DNA of 64,000 bases from assembly GCA_003993805.1 (NCBI GenBank), contig RSEF01000014.1, forward strand, positions 7,643,217-7,707,216, in the 5' to 3' direction. The notes below the pieces were generated by a model. The model was given only the letters and a program-made list of their open reading frames with translations. It was not told the origin of the DNA and searched no databases. Shown here in pieces: positions 12,549 to 26,519 of the stretch. A program made the translations under genes and the position numbers. Numbering within the stretch: position 1 is the stretch's first letter; the number at the start of each line of letters is the position of its first letter. This DNA is from Himantopus leucocephalus (lineage: Eukaryota > Chordata > Aves > Charadriiformes > Recurvirostridae).

Positions 12549-15424
12549 GTAAGTTCTAGAAATCCCTTCCGAAGCTGATTCCCAGCCACTTGTATGTTCA
12601 AAATTTTGTGGTGGTTTTCCATAAATATTTGTACCCTGACGTAATTGTAGTCAATTTCCTTAACCATTGGGATAACAAAATAAATTTATTTCACACTACC
12701 TCTTTCTCCCTGTAGAAGGATATCTGCTCTGTCACTTCAGGTACTGATGATGATTCATCTGTGTAACAGCTACAAAACAGAACTTTTTTTTTTTGACAAT
12801 ATGCATTTAAAGACTTTAGCAGAAACCAGTGATGTTATCTCAACTCAGTCTTCATCAGAGATCCCATGCAGGTGTTTGAAGGGAAATCCTGTAGTTCAGA
12901 TGTATCCTTAACTGTGGCAGCCTAGTGGTAAATCCGTTTTTAGCAGACAGAATAAGCACAGTGATGTCTTTCTGCTTCATGTTCTAAACTCTAAATAGGG
13001 TCTCTTCAATTTCATATTGACTCTGAAAAGATGTAATTTAATTCTCCAGTGTGTGTCAAATAGCAGTTTTGAAATGCATATCAAATGTTTAATGTTTAGA
13101 GTTCAGTAGTCCGGAGCAAAGAACTCTGAAATGTGGGCGTGTCTACTTACGGCTTGAGTGTATTTGGGTAAGGGTGATGAAAATGAACAATGTTTTCCAA
13201 TTTTTTTTTCCTCCTGTCTTTAGGTTGGCAGAGTAGGGGGTTTAAAACCAGCTTCCTGAAAAGCTCTAATGAAGATTATTGGGCATTTTTCTATACTTCT
13301 AAATGCACAGTAACATTTTAATGTGAAGGTACAAGATCAGAGATGTAGCTATAGACATTGGCAGTAGGAAACTGTTTAAAAAGTTTTTTCCTAATTTTTA
13401 AGCTACTTACCGTTTTATGAGAATGTGTCACGCTTTCAGCACATATTTGCTTTTGTCGAAATACACTGAACATAATTGCTAAAACTTTCTAATGTCATAT
13501 TTCTAATCCAAAATATGTGTATATTTATTTGGGATAATGGACTGAGAAGCACAGAGTAAATTGTGGTAAGTTGAAATGTATGTACCAGGACAAGAATGTA
13601 AGGATGTATATTATGGTAACTCTAAAGAAGGGACCTATGCATTTGCACTAGTGGAACAGGAAAGACAGTTGGAAAAACATCTGGACTTTGGAAACGTCAA
13701 GCAGCCTAGGAAAAAATAACCAGGCAAAGATTGCTTGCATCATGTTCACACTGGCATTTTGTGTTTTATGAAATCCAGCATATTTTGTGAAGACTGTTAC
13801 AAATTACTTAACAGAACTGCGCAGGGGAAAAAGAAAAAGTTTGATAGAATTTTGAAGGTGAATGTGACCTTTCTGAAGAATTGAAGCACGTTTCAGTGTT
13901 TCTCTTTCCAATTTGAAGGAACGCTATGCCTACTCTTAAAGGATTTTAAATTTTTCAGTCTGTTTAAAAAGGACATGTCTGGTTGCATGAAATCTCATAC
14001 AACGCCGCATGGGCGGGGGAGCGCTCATGAAACACAGGGGATAAGGGAAATGACTGATCTCTTTACTTCTGCAGGCATGCTTTTAATAATTTCTCCTACT
14101 GAGCCCTGGAGCTGTCTATGTGCTGAGATTTAGAAAGAGAAAAAAATCAAAGCACCCAGGAGACATAATGCAGTTTTGGGCTACAGTTAAAAGCAGAAGA
14201 CTAGCTTGCTTTCACAAAAATACATTGGGGGTTTAGCTGAAGGAAGAAAAGACCTGCCATTGTCCTTGAGCCTTTTCTCTCCATCTAACCTGCTGCTAAA
14301 TATATATCTGCTTCAGAGGCTTTTTCCCTTCACTTTCCTCACATTGACTTGTCTGTTTGCAGTTTCAGATCAGTGAAGAGCCTATATGCAGACTGAAATG
14401 CTGCAATTATCTGGACATTCCCATTTCTCTCTTTTTCTAATACTCAATTCTTTTGACATGAAGTTTTTATCAATCTCATAGCAGATATTAGTGAATCCAG
14501 TTTCTCTTCTGAGGTAGGTAAATGGCTCAGAGAATAGGCGTAATGTCCAGTTTTACTGGTTCTGAAAATGGAGATGATGTTGGTAACCATCTATAATAAG
14601 CATTGCACATCTGTTGATCAGCTCTGTTTACAAAAGAGTCTGTTAAAGCATAACCAGCTGCCTTTTATGTATAAAATGCTCTCTGCAAAGCTGTTTTAAT
14701 GGGAAGACACTGGGTGTTTGCTGTGTTCTGTCTTACCTCCAGAGATACACCGATGTCAGTTGGGAGACGGCGTGTTTAACTGCTCTGCAGTGACCTTCTG
14801 CAATGGTTACTGTGCCCGTGCCTGTTTCAGCATTTGTGCGAGACAAGTGTATTAGTATTATAATTAAAGTAGGTGGGACAATACTCTGAAACCTGGACAG
14901 GCATGGCCTTGAAAGGATATGTTTGACTTGTGTGGGAAGGGCTTGCATAGGATTTTGAGCTCTAATAATAAAATACATTAAACTTGATGTTACTCATATC
15001 TAGAACACGCTTAAGCGGTAAAATATGTTTTGTTGTAGTTTACATCTATATGATTTGCATGACACTCATTTAGGTGAATGTTTTACTCTATGGCAGAACC
15101 TTCTTTGTACATAAAGGAATTTTTTTATTCCAGATTTGTAGCAATTGCATGATGCTTCTGAAACAACTGGATGTGTCTGCTACTTTTTGAGCTGTTTGAA
15201 CTTTTATACAGCTGCAGGATCCTTTGTCTTTCATTGGCACCATAAATTAAATCTGAAGAATACTCAGTCATGAAATGAATGTGTTATAATGGAGGATTGA
15301 ACTGGTAGTTCATTAGAAGAAGTACAGTGCAGAACTCCTAGCTTCTGATTTAGTGAAATGAAATGATGTTTTCACTTAACGCGACAATTTGAAACCCGTT
15401 GAAGAAGGAACTTGTTCACATCCT

Positions 15425-15507
15425 TAAAAAAAAAAAGGCAACAAAAAAACCCCCAAAAGACAAACCCCAAAAAACAATGAAACACAAAAACCTTAACAAA
15501 ACCCCAT
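15425..15507. repeat. A/C-rich low-complexity tract
   Basis: Runs of A broken by one to five C, with occasional G, over about 80 bases. Similar tracts occur at 30834-30880 and 37933-38007 and on the right side of the assembly gap at 43164. No flanking target duplication or coding content was seen. Confidence 0.75.
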
Positions 15508-18479
15508 AAATTTTGCTTGGCTCTCTTTTAAAACAGTGTGTGTTTCCATCTCATAGATACTTTTCCAGCCAGTAAGAAGGTAGATTAGGTAACTTTGCTC
15601 GAATCACTATTTTGCCATTGAGCAAATTGTTCTTCAAATGAAAACTTGCGCCAGGCACTGCTACAGGCTATAGAACCTGTGCTGATTCCTGCCCTTTCGG
15701 GGATATAAACAAAGGGCTGTTCCCAGCATTGCACATAAACATCTTCAGAGTGATGCGGAACACACTGTTAACCAGGTGGAAACGTTGAGCTGTCTTCATG
15801 CAAGAAGCCATCATGAAAAATCCTTGCGTAGTGTGGATTTTCTGTGGGGCGTTTCATATTCTGATGTTGTGGCAGACTTGAAATGTTGATGGTGTTTCTG
15901 TATCTCAAGACATTCAAGAAGAGCGTATGGTCTACTCAGAGCAAAAACATCTGCTCTTTGGTAGCAGCATCAGCTCAAGACATTCTCAGACCTTGTGCCC
16001 CAGATGCTGTAGCGTGGTGCTGGCACAGCTGTTTTCAGATCTAGATCAGGCTGAAGGGATGGCATATTGTGGGAATGCAGAGGGTGAGTTGCACGTAGAC
16101 ATTTCCTAAGTTACTGTTACGTTGTTCTCCGCAGAAGTACAGAATCGTGGCCTAGACTATTCCATTCATATTTCTGTTCATAGAAATGCTCATCTTGTTG
16201 TTGGGTTGAGGCTGGTGTTTCAAGCATCCTTTAAACACCAGAACTTGTATATGGAAAATTAGACAAGATTTAACAGTTATTAAAATAGATTCTAACAGTG
16301 TAAAAGGAAAATCTAATTTTTTCAGTCTCTTCTTGTCTGTGAGGAGGCTGCCCTCAGCAAGTGAGGGTGGTGACCAAGCGCCAAGTTCACAAGCAAATGT
16401 TTTATTATGGGGTTGCAGTAGAAGTGAACGTAATACAGTATCTTTTGGGAACTGTTTTCCAAACCTCATCTTGCTCTGCTGTCATTAATACCCCCAGCAG
16501 ATCAGCTCTCCCGGGAACATGGAGTATTAGCTTGGGATCAGCTGGTCTCTGATTAGCATATGAAGTGACTTTGTGGCTAAAGATTGGTATAATAACAATG
16601 GGAAGAATTAGACTCCCAAGGCACACGGGTAATTAGCAGGAGCCACCTGGGATTCCCATTTGCAGTGTTGCAAAAAGGCAGAGGGGGTAGCCTTTATTGG
16701 GGAATGAGCAAATCCTTTTCAGAAAGAATGGTGAGGTGTGGGGGAGGTGGCAAAAAACAAGAGCTACATGGGAGTAGCAGGTGGTTTTTGCAGCTGTGTG
16801 AGGCTAAGCAGTGTGGTGTGATGGAGAGCAGCATGAGCGGAATAAATATTGCAGCAGAGCTCCCACGTAAAGGTGGCGAGGGAAGAGGAACGGTGGCCTG
16901 GAAATATTTCTGGTTCTCTAGACAAGCTACCAGGAGCGTGTCTGCTTCTGTAGAAGCAGCAACTTGAAGGTGTTGAAGACTACGTTAGTGCTTGGAAGTT
17001 TTTTGGGGATGTACTGGCTTTCTGGTGTGCTTTTTCTAGTTGAACGCTACTTGCGGTAGCGCAAATGGAAAAGCGGAATGAAAAACATGGTTTGGTAAAG
17101 CACCACATTTTTAGCTGTAACTTAAATTCAAAAGTTACTGATTTGTAAGCAGTAATACTTTTATATTTGAAATTGTGACCACACAAAGTGCACCTAGAAT
17201 AGAAGTCTCTGATTCTTCAGGTTTTTTTAGGCTTCTGTGTGATGAAGGAAAGGAAAACCACCTTTAAGACTACTCAGGTGACTGTTTCCTCTGTGACTTC
17301 ATAATTAGAATTCTTCCTCTAACTTCAGAATTAGAATTTCTGGTTGGAAATCTGTTTCCTAGAAGGGTAGCATTTTTCTGATGTTACTAATCCAACCTTT
17401 TATCAGGGAGATCCTTCTGTTCCTGTTTTACCTTGTCATGAGCTCTGACCGTTGGACGGAGTTGTGCAATATTTTTCTTAGGTCTAAAATTGATAAACCT
17501 GATAGTAAAAATAAATTTAAAACCCCTTTCCTATCAAAGCTCCCAGGGAATTTTAAGAAAAACTCGAGGGGCCTGAATCTTTTAAGAATAGTAAAACACA
17601 AGCTGTGATTTACTTGCTGGGGTTTGTAGAGATTTGCTTTCAGAAAGTCTTGCTAGACTTTGGAAGTTCAGCTCTTCAGCAATATAAAATACAAAGCTTT
17701 CCTCCGCAAAACATATTGCGAAAAGAAATGCCAGATTTGATATTTCAGTAGCCTTTTTGTGTATTGATTGTTGTCTAAGAGCACATCACTTAATTTTCCA
17801 AAGCTAATGCCAGAAAGCAATTCGCATCACTGCTGTAACGTCACTCGGTGTGCTTTATCTTCACAGCAGTCATTGATTGAGTTATCGATGATTTCATTGC
17901 TCCTGGGTCAGCTTAGGGACAACCACAGTATCACCGAAGTCCCTGCAGTGTTTACCTGCTTAGAGTGAGCAAACTTCTGTTGCACAACTTTTTGTAATAG
18001 AAAAGCCATCTAACCTTCGCATTTGAAGAGTTTACTAATTTACAGTACTTCTTCAGAATGGTTATTAGGTCCCAGGCTAGCTTCACTGAGGAATGAGGGG
18101 GGGTTCTGCTCTTACTACCTCAATATCTGATTGAATTTTAGGCCCTCTTTCAGAGAGAACATAAGTTGATGTCTTTCAGTATATGAGTTGCCCTGTTTGT
18201 TTTCACTTCGTGTCATGGTTTTATGGGGTGTACTCTTTAATGAACATGAAGAGAACCAAACTCTAAAAAGCATTTCTGGTGGAAGCAGTAAGACTTTTAT
18301 TATCTTTCCATCTCCCCTGCCTCCATGCAGATGCTACGCTTTAAGCAAAAGAACTAGCAGTATACTTCTCTGTAATACCTGCTAAGGGTGAAGACAAATG
18401 CTAGAACTGAGGCAGACAGCTTTCTTCCATCAGGGGACAATCCCCCTTTTTTTTTTTTTTTTCTCTCCACCCTTGTGTG

Positions 18480-18790
18480 GGCTTCCCCTTAATTCCGGCC
18501 ACGTTGTCCCACCCTCTCCTGGGCATTCACCCTTCTGCTCTCAGGCTGGTTGCAGGGTCTGTTCAGTTCATTAACCTGGCAGAAAACACTGTGCTTTTTG
18601 GTGGTGGTGGCTTTGCAAGAGCCACATTCTCCCGTGTTACCGCACTCAACGTCTTGGCAAAGGCTCTGTCGCAGGGATGAAGCTGGCGTGAGCGGGGGAC
18701 GGCACGGGAACGGGGTGCGTGGCTGGGAGAACGGGGGAACCTCCTTTTGCTGACAGCAAGCCACGCTGCATCCGAGCTGTCCTTTCATTC
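18480..18790. other. small GC- and CpG-enriched patch in intron 4
   Basis: About 300 bases with raised GC and roughly 16 CpG by hand count, clustered most densely at 18660-18740, against an otherwise CpG-poor intron. It is weaker than the patches at 25985 and 30050, and I did not find a convincing ATG-to-donor unit in it. It could be a minor regulatory element or simply a GC-rich intronic segment. Confidence 0.3.
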
Positions 18791-21700
18791 ATCTACAGCA
18801 AAGCCAGCAAAGATTAACTGCTCTTGGATTGTCACCTTAGTAAGGCTTGAAATTAGAGTAAGCCAGGAAGTCAATTTGAAACAGGAAACAAACTTTTCAA
18901 GCTTTTTAGGATCCCGCGTGAAGAAGGCAAATTCTTTGAGAAGCTGGCATCAGTGATAACATGGCCTATATTGTTGCATATTTAGCTTAATATTTCTTAA
19001 TGTAACTATGTAATATTTACTTAAATTCCTTCTTGTCTTCTAAGATTCCAAAATCATTCAGTTATATTTCTCAATTTACTTCTTTTTTTTTTTTTAAATC
19101 AATCAGTAGTAAGGCCGAAATCTAAATGACCTCTTTGTCTTATGCCATTTACTGTTCCCGCTGTGGTGTATATGGGGAACCTCAAAGTTCACAGCTCTTC
19201 AGCCTTTATACACAGTCCCCCTCCCCAAGAGGGGGCGGCGGGGGAAGCTCTTTGGAAGTAACTAATATAAAATGTTTGCCTGTCTTTTGCTTGATGATTG
19301 AGGAATAGTTGAAACTTGCAGGGCATGTTTTTCAGCTTGTAAAGATTAATGAATGAAGGATGCAGATTCCCTTCACAAAGAACTTTTTTCCCCCGAAGGG
19401 TTTAGTCTTGCTTTCAAGTCCATGCTGTAACAAGTTGAAGTATAAACCAGTTAACATCTTTTCTTCAGGGAGTGTCAGGCAATAGTAGTGGAAGAGCTGG
19501 GAAAATAAAATTATATATCCAAAGAAATCCATGGGTAGTTTTGGCCCTTTTTAGGCCTCCCAGCATTTTTGGTTGATCTTCTTGCAGTAATGTATGGATT
19601 GTTGAGGAAACCACCGGACCTAACTTTTGTACATCAGAAGTATTCTTATCAGCTCTTAGAAATATGACACTTTGAGATTGTTTCTTTGCAATATCTGCGT
19701 ACAGAATAAATCCCATGCTTTTGCTTTGTTTCCAGTAAAAATTAACAAAATCTCAAAAACAATTTTGAGAAGTTACCTTGAAGCTTGCGCTTGGTGGTAG
19801 GTTGGCATTGGAAACAGCTTTTGCAGTGATGCACTAAATGTGTTCTGGAGGAGATTCTTCAGTTCAGGGGTCTGCTTGGAGGTTTTAATTTGCATGGCTT
19901 TGTGTGGGAGCGGTTTAGTTTAAAACAGGATAGCAAGCTGAGTAGGAGATTTGGGTATATTTGCTCTCTGAGGAGTAGTGGGGTTTCATGCAGGTTTTAG
20001 AATTCTTTAAAAAAAATATAAAAAATTATGAATGGTTTGACTTTTTTCCTTCCCTGTAAAGCTTGTTTTGCATGTTTTATTAGTGGGGAAATAAAAGCAG
20101 AGAGGGACACCAATGTATAGGCACATGCGTAGCTGCAATAATATAAAATATTGCAGAGGAAGAAATGTTGACATAAGCATCAAAGTTCATAAAGCCTGAA
20201 TTCTAATCTCCAGGGATATTTACCTCAAATATAACCCCTGCAGACTGCAGGAAGTTACAACCACTTGTATGTGAAATAAGCAGATTGCAGTCGGGCTTGA
20301 ATTTTTCTGTTATCCTGTCTTGGAAAATTGCCATTCATATTACTTGCACAGAAAAGACTTTAGTTTTGTAACTCTAGGTGGCTCTTGGGGATTTGAGACA
20401 AAGGAAGATACACTGTGTGTGTTCACAATGTGAAATTCCTTAGAAGACAGGGTCCTTAACCCAGGGCTTGGATCATGTTCCAAACTTCTAACTCAAACCT
20501 GATTTTTCCTCCTCTGGACTTTTTAAAGTGGATCCATGGTTGGTACTGATCTGTACACGTAATTTTTAGTTTACAGCCAGTGATTCAATTTGACTTGTCT
20601 AAAATTGTGTTCTGCACTTCTTCAGGTGAAACATCATCGTTTGGATCCGGCTAGGTAGCAGCACAAAAAAAAAAGCCTTTTCTTCTCCCCTAGATGCTGA
20701 TTCTACTTTCAAGTGTAAAATGTTTGCTGACTCAAATTATTTGTCCTACCTGTCTCTCTCTAATGGTAGTTAATTTTTTTTTCCTGTGCTGTGTATTCTT
20801 CACTAAGTCCTTATATAACTTCAATATGCAGTCAAAACACAAGGCTTTTAACATGAAAAATGCAGTAAACGTTGCTCACTTCTCATCATCTGCTTGAACA
20901 GGTTTTTAGGGGGATGAGAGGTTTCTTATCAAGAAAAACCCAACAGCAATATACAGCCAGAATTTGGTTGTGGCCCTCTGAGCAAGATACCTTTATTTAG
21001 AGAAAGTATTTTTTGGTTGGTTGTTTGAAGTTAAAGAAAATTTATGAGGGCACTTCTTTAAAGTAGTGTTCAACTGGCTTTAAAAAAAAAAAAAATAAAA
21101 CAGTGGATGCTTACAGAAAAACACGTGCTAAAAGTGCTTGGCTTTCTGTGTCAGAACAGGCAGCGGACCGTACCCTTCTTCGACAGCAAACCCAGAGGTC
21201 AGCAGGTTTGTCTCCTGTTTTTTTGACCACACTACACGAAGGTACAGACTGTTGCCCCTTTTGTCAGTATCGTGCAGTGATCCTCTGAAAACCAAAGCCT
21301 TTCTTGAAATGGAGGGTATATTTTTGCTGTACAGCGATGCAGTCAATGCAAAGATACTTTCATAGTCTCTAAATTAAGAGCCAGATAAGGAAGTTCAGAA
21401 TTAGCCCGTGTAGCTACGCTGATTACAGTCGTAACATGTGTCTGTCATCTTGTCATGGGTAGAGACGCACCCTTAGCATGAGAAGGTTCTTTTTCTCACT
21501 ATTAAGAAAACCCAACCCAACCCAAAGAAACAAAGTTTGATTCCCCGCTGTATTTTAACCTGATGAACTCTGTGTCGTTACAGAGAGCATGGCATTTTCA
21601 ACAAGGCCAGTAATCTCCATCTCAGTTTTGTTCTTTTGTGGATCGCTTTTGGATTATATTTACTATGACCTTCCATTCTGCTCTTTCATATCTGCTTCTA

Positions 21701-23247
21701 GAATCGGGCTTTGTGTGGACAGAAGGTAGATACAGTATATACTGAAACTAGGAATATGCATAAACAGCATGTGGCATGGTTTGTGTGTTGTGGATTGTTG
21801 GAATAGCTCTGTGCCAATTCATCAACAATAATTTGTGCATATTAATATATTTGGATGCATTTAGTTTCACTGGCGGTTAGCCTGCTCCTTAAGTTATTAA
21901 TTTGTGAAATCTGTTTTGAGGAAGGGTAAAAACTTGTAGGCAGCATATGGTGTGATATTGGGGGGAAAGGACGGCTGCGGGTGTGAATTTTATTTTGTCA
22001 GTTTAGTGGGAGTACCTCTTGTTCTTTAAAGATGCCATCTGCACAGGATTCTCACTGTAAGTCTTATGCTTCTGTGCAGATCATGCAAGATCTCACTGAG
22101 CTTTTAAGTTTGGCTGCTTTGGGGGAGGGCAAAGAGAATATTTTATTCTGTGCCACCTTTTGAAGTATTTTATTTTGTATAAAGGCTTTTTTCTTTGCCA
22201 TCAAGTTGCCATATAAAAATACCTTGAAGGGTCTGTAACTTAACTAGCTTTTAACGGCTAGTTGTCATAATGTTCCGTATCCATCATGCAGTTGTTTTGA
22301 CAAACGCAGTTCCCGTTCTTTGCCTACTGCTGTTCTTTTTTGATGTTGGGTGTCTTCTATCTGTTCTTCCTTCCTGCAATTATCAGATCAATCGTTATTT
22401 TCATGCTCAGGTTCATAGGACTTTAACATCTTGAACTTTGCTTTGTAGGGTGTGTGAGACAGGGCAGCTCTTGTTCCAGTTGTGTGGTTGCTTTAGGAGC
22501 TTCTCCATACCTTTATTCAACTTCTGTAAATTCATTCAGCTCTGTATCTGACAACGAGCACCATAGTTGTAAGGGGTCTGGATTCACTGTTAAACTAGAG
22601 CATTTTGTGCGATACCTACATGCGACATTTCATGTCGTATTTTCTGCTGTGCCGAAATGGCACTTTTTTGTTTCTCTGGCTCTGGATGTGCCATGTGCTT
22701 GGAGTGCATCGTGCTCCATCTTTCTCCTCCAGCCGATTGATCTTCATGTGTTACAGGCATCAGATAACCAAGTCTATTACTGAGTATCAAAGCACTGTGT
22801 GATTATTTCCAGTGCCGTATATGAAAGATGTTTTCTTCTATTGCACGTTCTGAAAATTGGAGGTCCAGACTGTATGTGTGCATTCCCCAGTGTGTTCACT
22901 CACCGCTGAGAGATCCTGACAGAGACCGGATCAGGTTGAAGCACGACAGACAAAATTTGTTCAGTGGGTCTTGATATGCCAAGATAGGAATTCAGAGAAG
23001 TTTGGTACAAGTTCTGCTGCAGAACTTAATGTCTTTTTCAGTCTTACTCATTTCATCCGAGAGAATCGGAGAGAAATTATTGCCATGGATGATTACAGGC
23101 TGTATAGCTTTCTGGTTTTGAGAACATGATGCATTGGTTTCTTCTTGAGACACCTGGGAGACAAAAACAATTTTGCGATGTAGATGGTCAGTAAAAATGC
23201 TGAAAATAAGTATGGATATAAAACCTGACATTTTCCATACTCTTGAA

Positions 23248-23261
23248 GGGGGGGGGGGGGG
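23248..23261 (+). repeat. 14-base G homopolymer followed by C/A tract
   Basis: Fourteen G are followed by aacccaacccccaaaaaa. Such runs are slippage-prone and the exact length may be a sequencing estimate. A 12-G run occurs at 61895-61906. Confidence 0.85.
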
Positions 23262-24251
23262 AACCCAACCCCCAAAAAACGGAAGACCTTTATTTGCAGA
23301 GTGCTTACAGGTCCTCTTCCTGCTAGGTGACTTACCCAATTTCAAAACTAATCTTGCATATTGCAGAGACCCTTGGCTTTTAGCTTCCCTTTCCCCTCCC
23401 ACCCCATGTTTATTTTAAACTTAAACTTGGCTATGGGAGACAGTAAATTCATATGGGTGCTGATTACATTTATAAATATTTTAAAATCAGTTTTTTGGTG
23501 TGGATTTTACTATGTCATCTTAGTTTATGAAGAGTCCTTGCTCTGGCCTTTTTTTTTTTTTTAACTCAGGTTATTCTTTACACTTACAATACAAGGCAGC
23601 CATTGCTTAACAGGAAGAACAATTCAACTTCACATCCTGGCCAGGAGAAATTGCTTCTGGAATATTTTTTTTTAATCCTACCTAGGTGAAAACCCAGCCC
23701 TTGTGGACTTGTCAGGTGAAACTCTGTGTGGTTGTATCAGGATTGTTGTCATGCTCTGCAGCTACAAGACAGCAAAATATTTACTCTAAAAGGAAGTATT
23801 TTTACTTGTATTCTGACCTGTTCCTTTTTGCAATAATTGTGATCAGTTTGGGACACGTTAGCTAGATTTGGCCTGCAGAAGGCTTCTGTCTAGCTGTTAG
23901 CTTTTCTTCCTCGTGGGGAAGCACGTGAGGAAATAAAATGGCTCAGGCCATACTCACTCAGCTGCACAGAAATTTCTTGTGGAGAAGACCAGTGATGCCG
24001 CAGTATCTTGGACAAGTTGTCTCCCCCCTCATTTTAGGACCTTTTGTAAAGCTATTGCTATTTGAACTATTAAAAAAAAAAGTTGTAATTCAGAAGGTCT
24101 AATGCTACCAGTAGAGGAGCTTATCTGTAGATCTCGTAGCGCATGTGTATCTTCCATATTAATGTTGTTGCAGTTCTTTAAACTATGCATTAATTTATTT
24201 AACGAGATGACACTGGAACGCTTTAGGATACAAGTGCATCAGGGGATATTG

Positions 24252-24405
24252 CAAGATCTCATCACTGGAGAGTTTTAAGAACAATTCAGGCAAACATTTG
24301 TCAGGAATAATGTAGGTAGTGTTAATTCTGCTTTGAGGTAGAGGGATGGACTAGGTGACTTCTCAAGATCTTCTACAGCTATGTTTCCTGTGATTTTAGT
24401 GGAAG
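24252..24405 (+). mobile_element. ancient CR1 LINE 3' tail fragment, sense orientation
   Basis: The stretch has the familiar word order of old amniote CR1 tails: 'tcactggagagttttaagaacaattcaggcaaac...' with 'ttgtcaggaataatgtaggtag', then 'gagggatggactaggtgac', then 'ctcaagatcttctacagct' and 'atgtttcctgtgatttt'. The consensus equivalents are 'ggttttcaagagcaggttagacaaac', 'tgtcagggatggtctaggta', 'ggactagatgacctctcaaggtcccttccagc' and 'tttctatgat'. Substitutions are many and no open frame remains, so it is an old, dead 5'-truncated copy. Borders are approximate. Confidence 0.75.
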
Positions 24406-25984
24406 ATTCAATGCACTTTTCAGTGGTTTGGTCAAAACCACTCACTTTAGTTTGTTTTGGAAGCGTGTTTCTTAATATAAATTCACAGGGCAGAAGTTCT
24501 TGCAGTCCCTTGTCTTGCTTGAAACAGCTTCTCTATTTACATGGGCTGTATGAAAAATTAACCTTAAGAGGTTTGTTTGTTTGTATTGCTGGATATTTTA
24601 GGAATGCTGACTCATTTTACCAGGCCGAGGGTGTGCATGCATGAGCCAATTACCATCAAATCAGAAGGATGAGAACTTAAAAAGACATCAAGTGCTCCTA
24701 CCTCGTCTGTGTGCTTGGTCTTAACCCAAACATACAGTTACTGCAAAATAAATGACAGGCTGTAACCTCACACCCTGGCTTACCCTGCCCACACTGTTAG
24801 AAGAGATCACTTTGCCTTGTTTGAAGTGCTTTAAGCCAGGAGAAACAGAAATAAAAATAAGCGTAATTGGTCAGTACTGTTCTGTAGGGTCGGGGCACAC
24901 GGTGGTTGCGCACCACTGAACTCACAAACCGTCTACGGACAAATGAAACGATGGGGAGTGTGTCCCGTGGCACGGGATGGGAACTCCTCTGGGCTGTGAA
25001 ATGGATCCTGTTTTGGCATTATTAGTTTGTGAATTGGTTCAAAGATGTACATATTGTAAGTAGAGTACAGAGAGTACTTTCTGTGTCTGGCACACTGTCT
25101 ACACTCAGGAATCATTGTCTGGCTTGGGGGGGGTTGTTTCATCTGTGCAATAATAATATAAAATGCTACACTTTTTGTGTTTGCTCGTACTCTTGGTAAC
25201 TCATTTGATCTGTTTGCTCCAAGGATGTCACTTGTCCTTAGGTTCTTCCAACAATACATGTCTGAGTAGCACGCGTGGAGAGGCTGATCTGTTGCTCTGA
25301 GGAGGAATCCGTAGTAAAGCCGCCTTTGGTCGTCAGTGTTTAGAGATGTGCATTTTTCTCCCAAGTCTGGCAAAGTTAAGGGTAACCTTTCTTGAGTCTC
25401 ATCTCCATCTATTGCTGATTTATTTCCCTATCATTACTAGAAATTCTTTATTTAAATAAGTTACAAACACGTATCTCCTGTGCTGAGCCTTTAGTGCAGT
25501 GTTGTTTAAGTGTTATGCAATTGCTTTTAATTGAAGGTACAGACAATACAGGGACGCTGCAGAGCTCCTCCAGAATTGATTTATAGCGCTGCTGATACTT
25601 GCAAACTTAAACTTCTCTTGACACACACTGGCAGGTATGACACAAAGGAGATGAGCTGAAATACCAGATCCGGGTGATCGCTTTGCGTTGGCCTGTGACT
25701 CTTGCATTACTTTGCGTTACTAAAGTGAATGAATGATTCATTGAGCCACAAATGCAAAAGCTCATATGGAGAATACCTGTGTAGTCTAAAAATGACACTG
25801 AGGATAGTTAGCAGCCCTGAGTCTAATGGCAGCTATTACCTGTTCTCCATCCCTTCCTGAGTGGCAGCGGGGCAGTTAATGTCGGTTTCCAGAGCCGTGT
25901 GGTTGGAACAGGGATAACAGCATTAGGGCGATGGCTGTTTTGCTCCCCAGACTGTGGCTTTTAGACAACTGCCTGCACTGGAAG

Positions 25985-26440
25985 TTTTTTACAGCGGAGG
26001 GGATACGAGGGCTGGCTGTCTTGGAGAGCGAGCGACAGTTCCGGCATCCCTCCCTCGTTCTGGCTCTGGCCCTTCTGTCCTGACCCGCGGTGAGCCGTGT
26101 CAACCTGCTCGGATGGGTCAAAGACTCATCGCTGTTTGCAAGTGATGAGTTCAACCCTTCAAGGTGAGACTGCTTTTTTCTGGCAGACGGGCAAGGTGAA
26201 CCGTTTGGCCGCGGAGTCAAGCAGACGCCAGCCCAGTGCGAGAGGAACACCCCTTTTGGCATCGGTGAGCTGCTAGGTGGGCTTAGCTGTCATGTGAAAA
26301 CGCCCTCACCTTCCCCCTCCCTGTCAAAGCCGGTTCCTGTGTTTCGTATCGCGCTGTAATATTAATCTGGATGGGGGAGCAGTCATGGGGTGAAAAAGCG
26401 AAGGGGGCGTTACATACCTCTTCTGAGTTGGGGTCGATGT
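25985..26440 (+). promoter_or_regulatory. intronic CpG-dense patch, candidate internal promoter or enhancer
   Basis: By hand count this segment holds about 26 CpG dinucleotides at about 55% GC, roughly three quarters of the expected number, in an intron that is otherwise CpG-poor. It contains three good GTGAG donor-like sites (gt at 26090, 26164 and 26265). The middle one ends a frame starting at ATG 26145 (M-S-S-T-L-Q plus a lone G), preceded by an in-frame stop at 26091; its phase fits exon 5. It lies just upstream of the AT-rich motif block at 26520. It could be an alternative first exon region, an enhancer, or a GC-rich patch without function. Confidence 0.35.
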
Positions 26441-26519
26441 ACTGGGCCATTCCTGATGGCTGACAGAGCTGCTTTTGGAACCACTCCAACAACTGGGAGT
26501 CCCAAACTCCCTTGTTGCA

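Noticed and set aside
12735..12830. C/D-box snoRNA in intron 4 (tgatgatga box)
   Set aside because: No D box (CTGA) at a suitable distance and no terminal stem were found.
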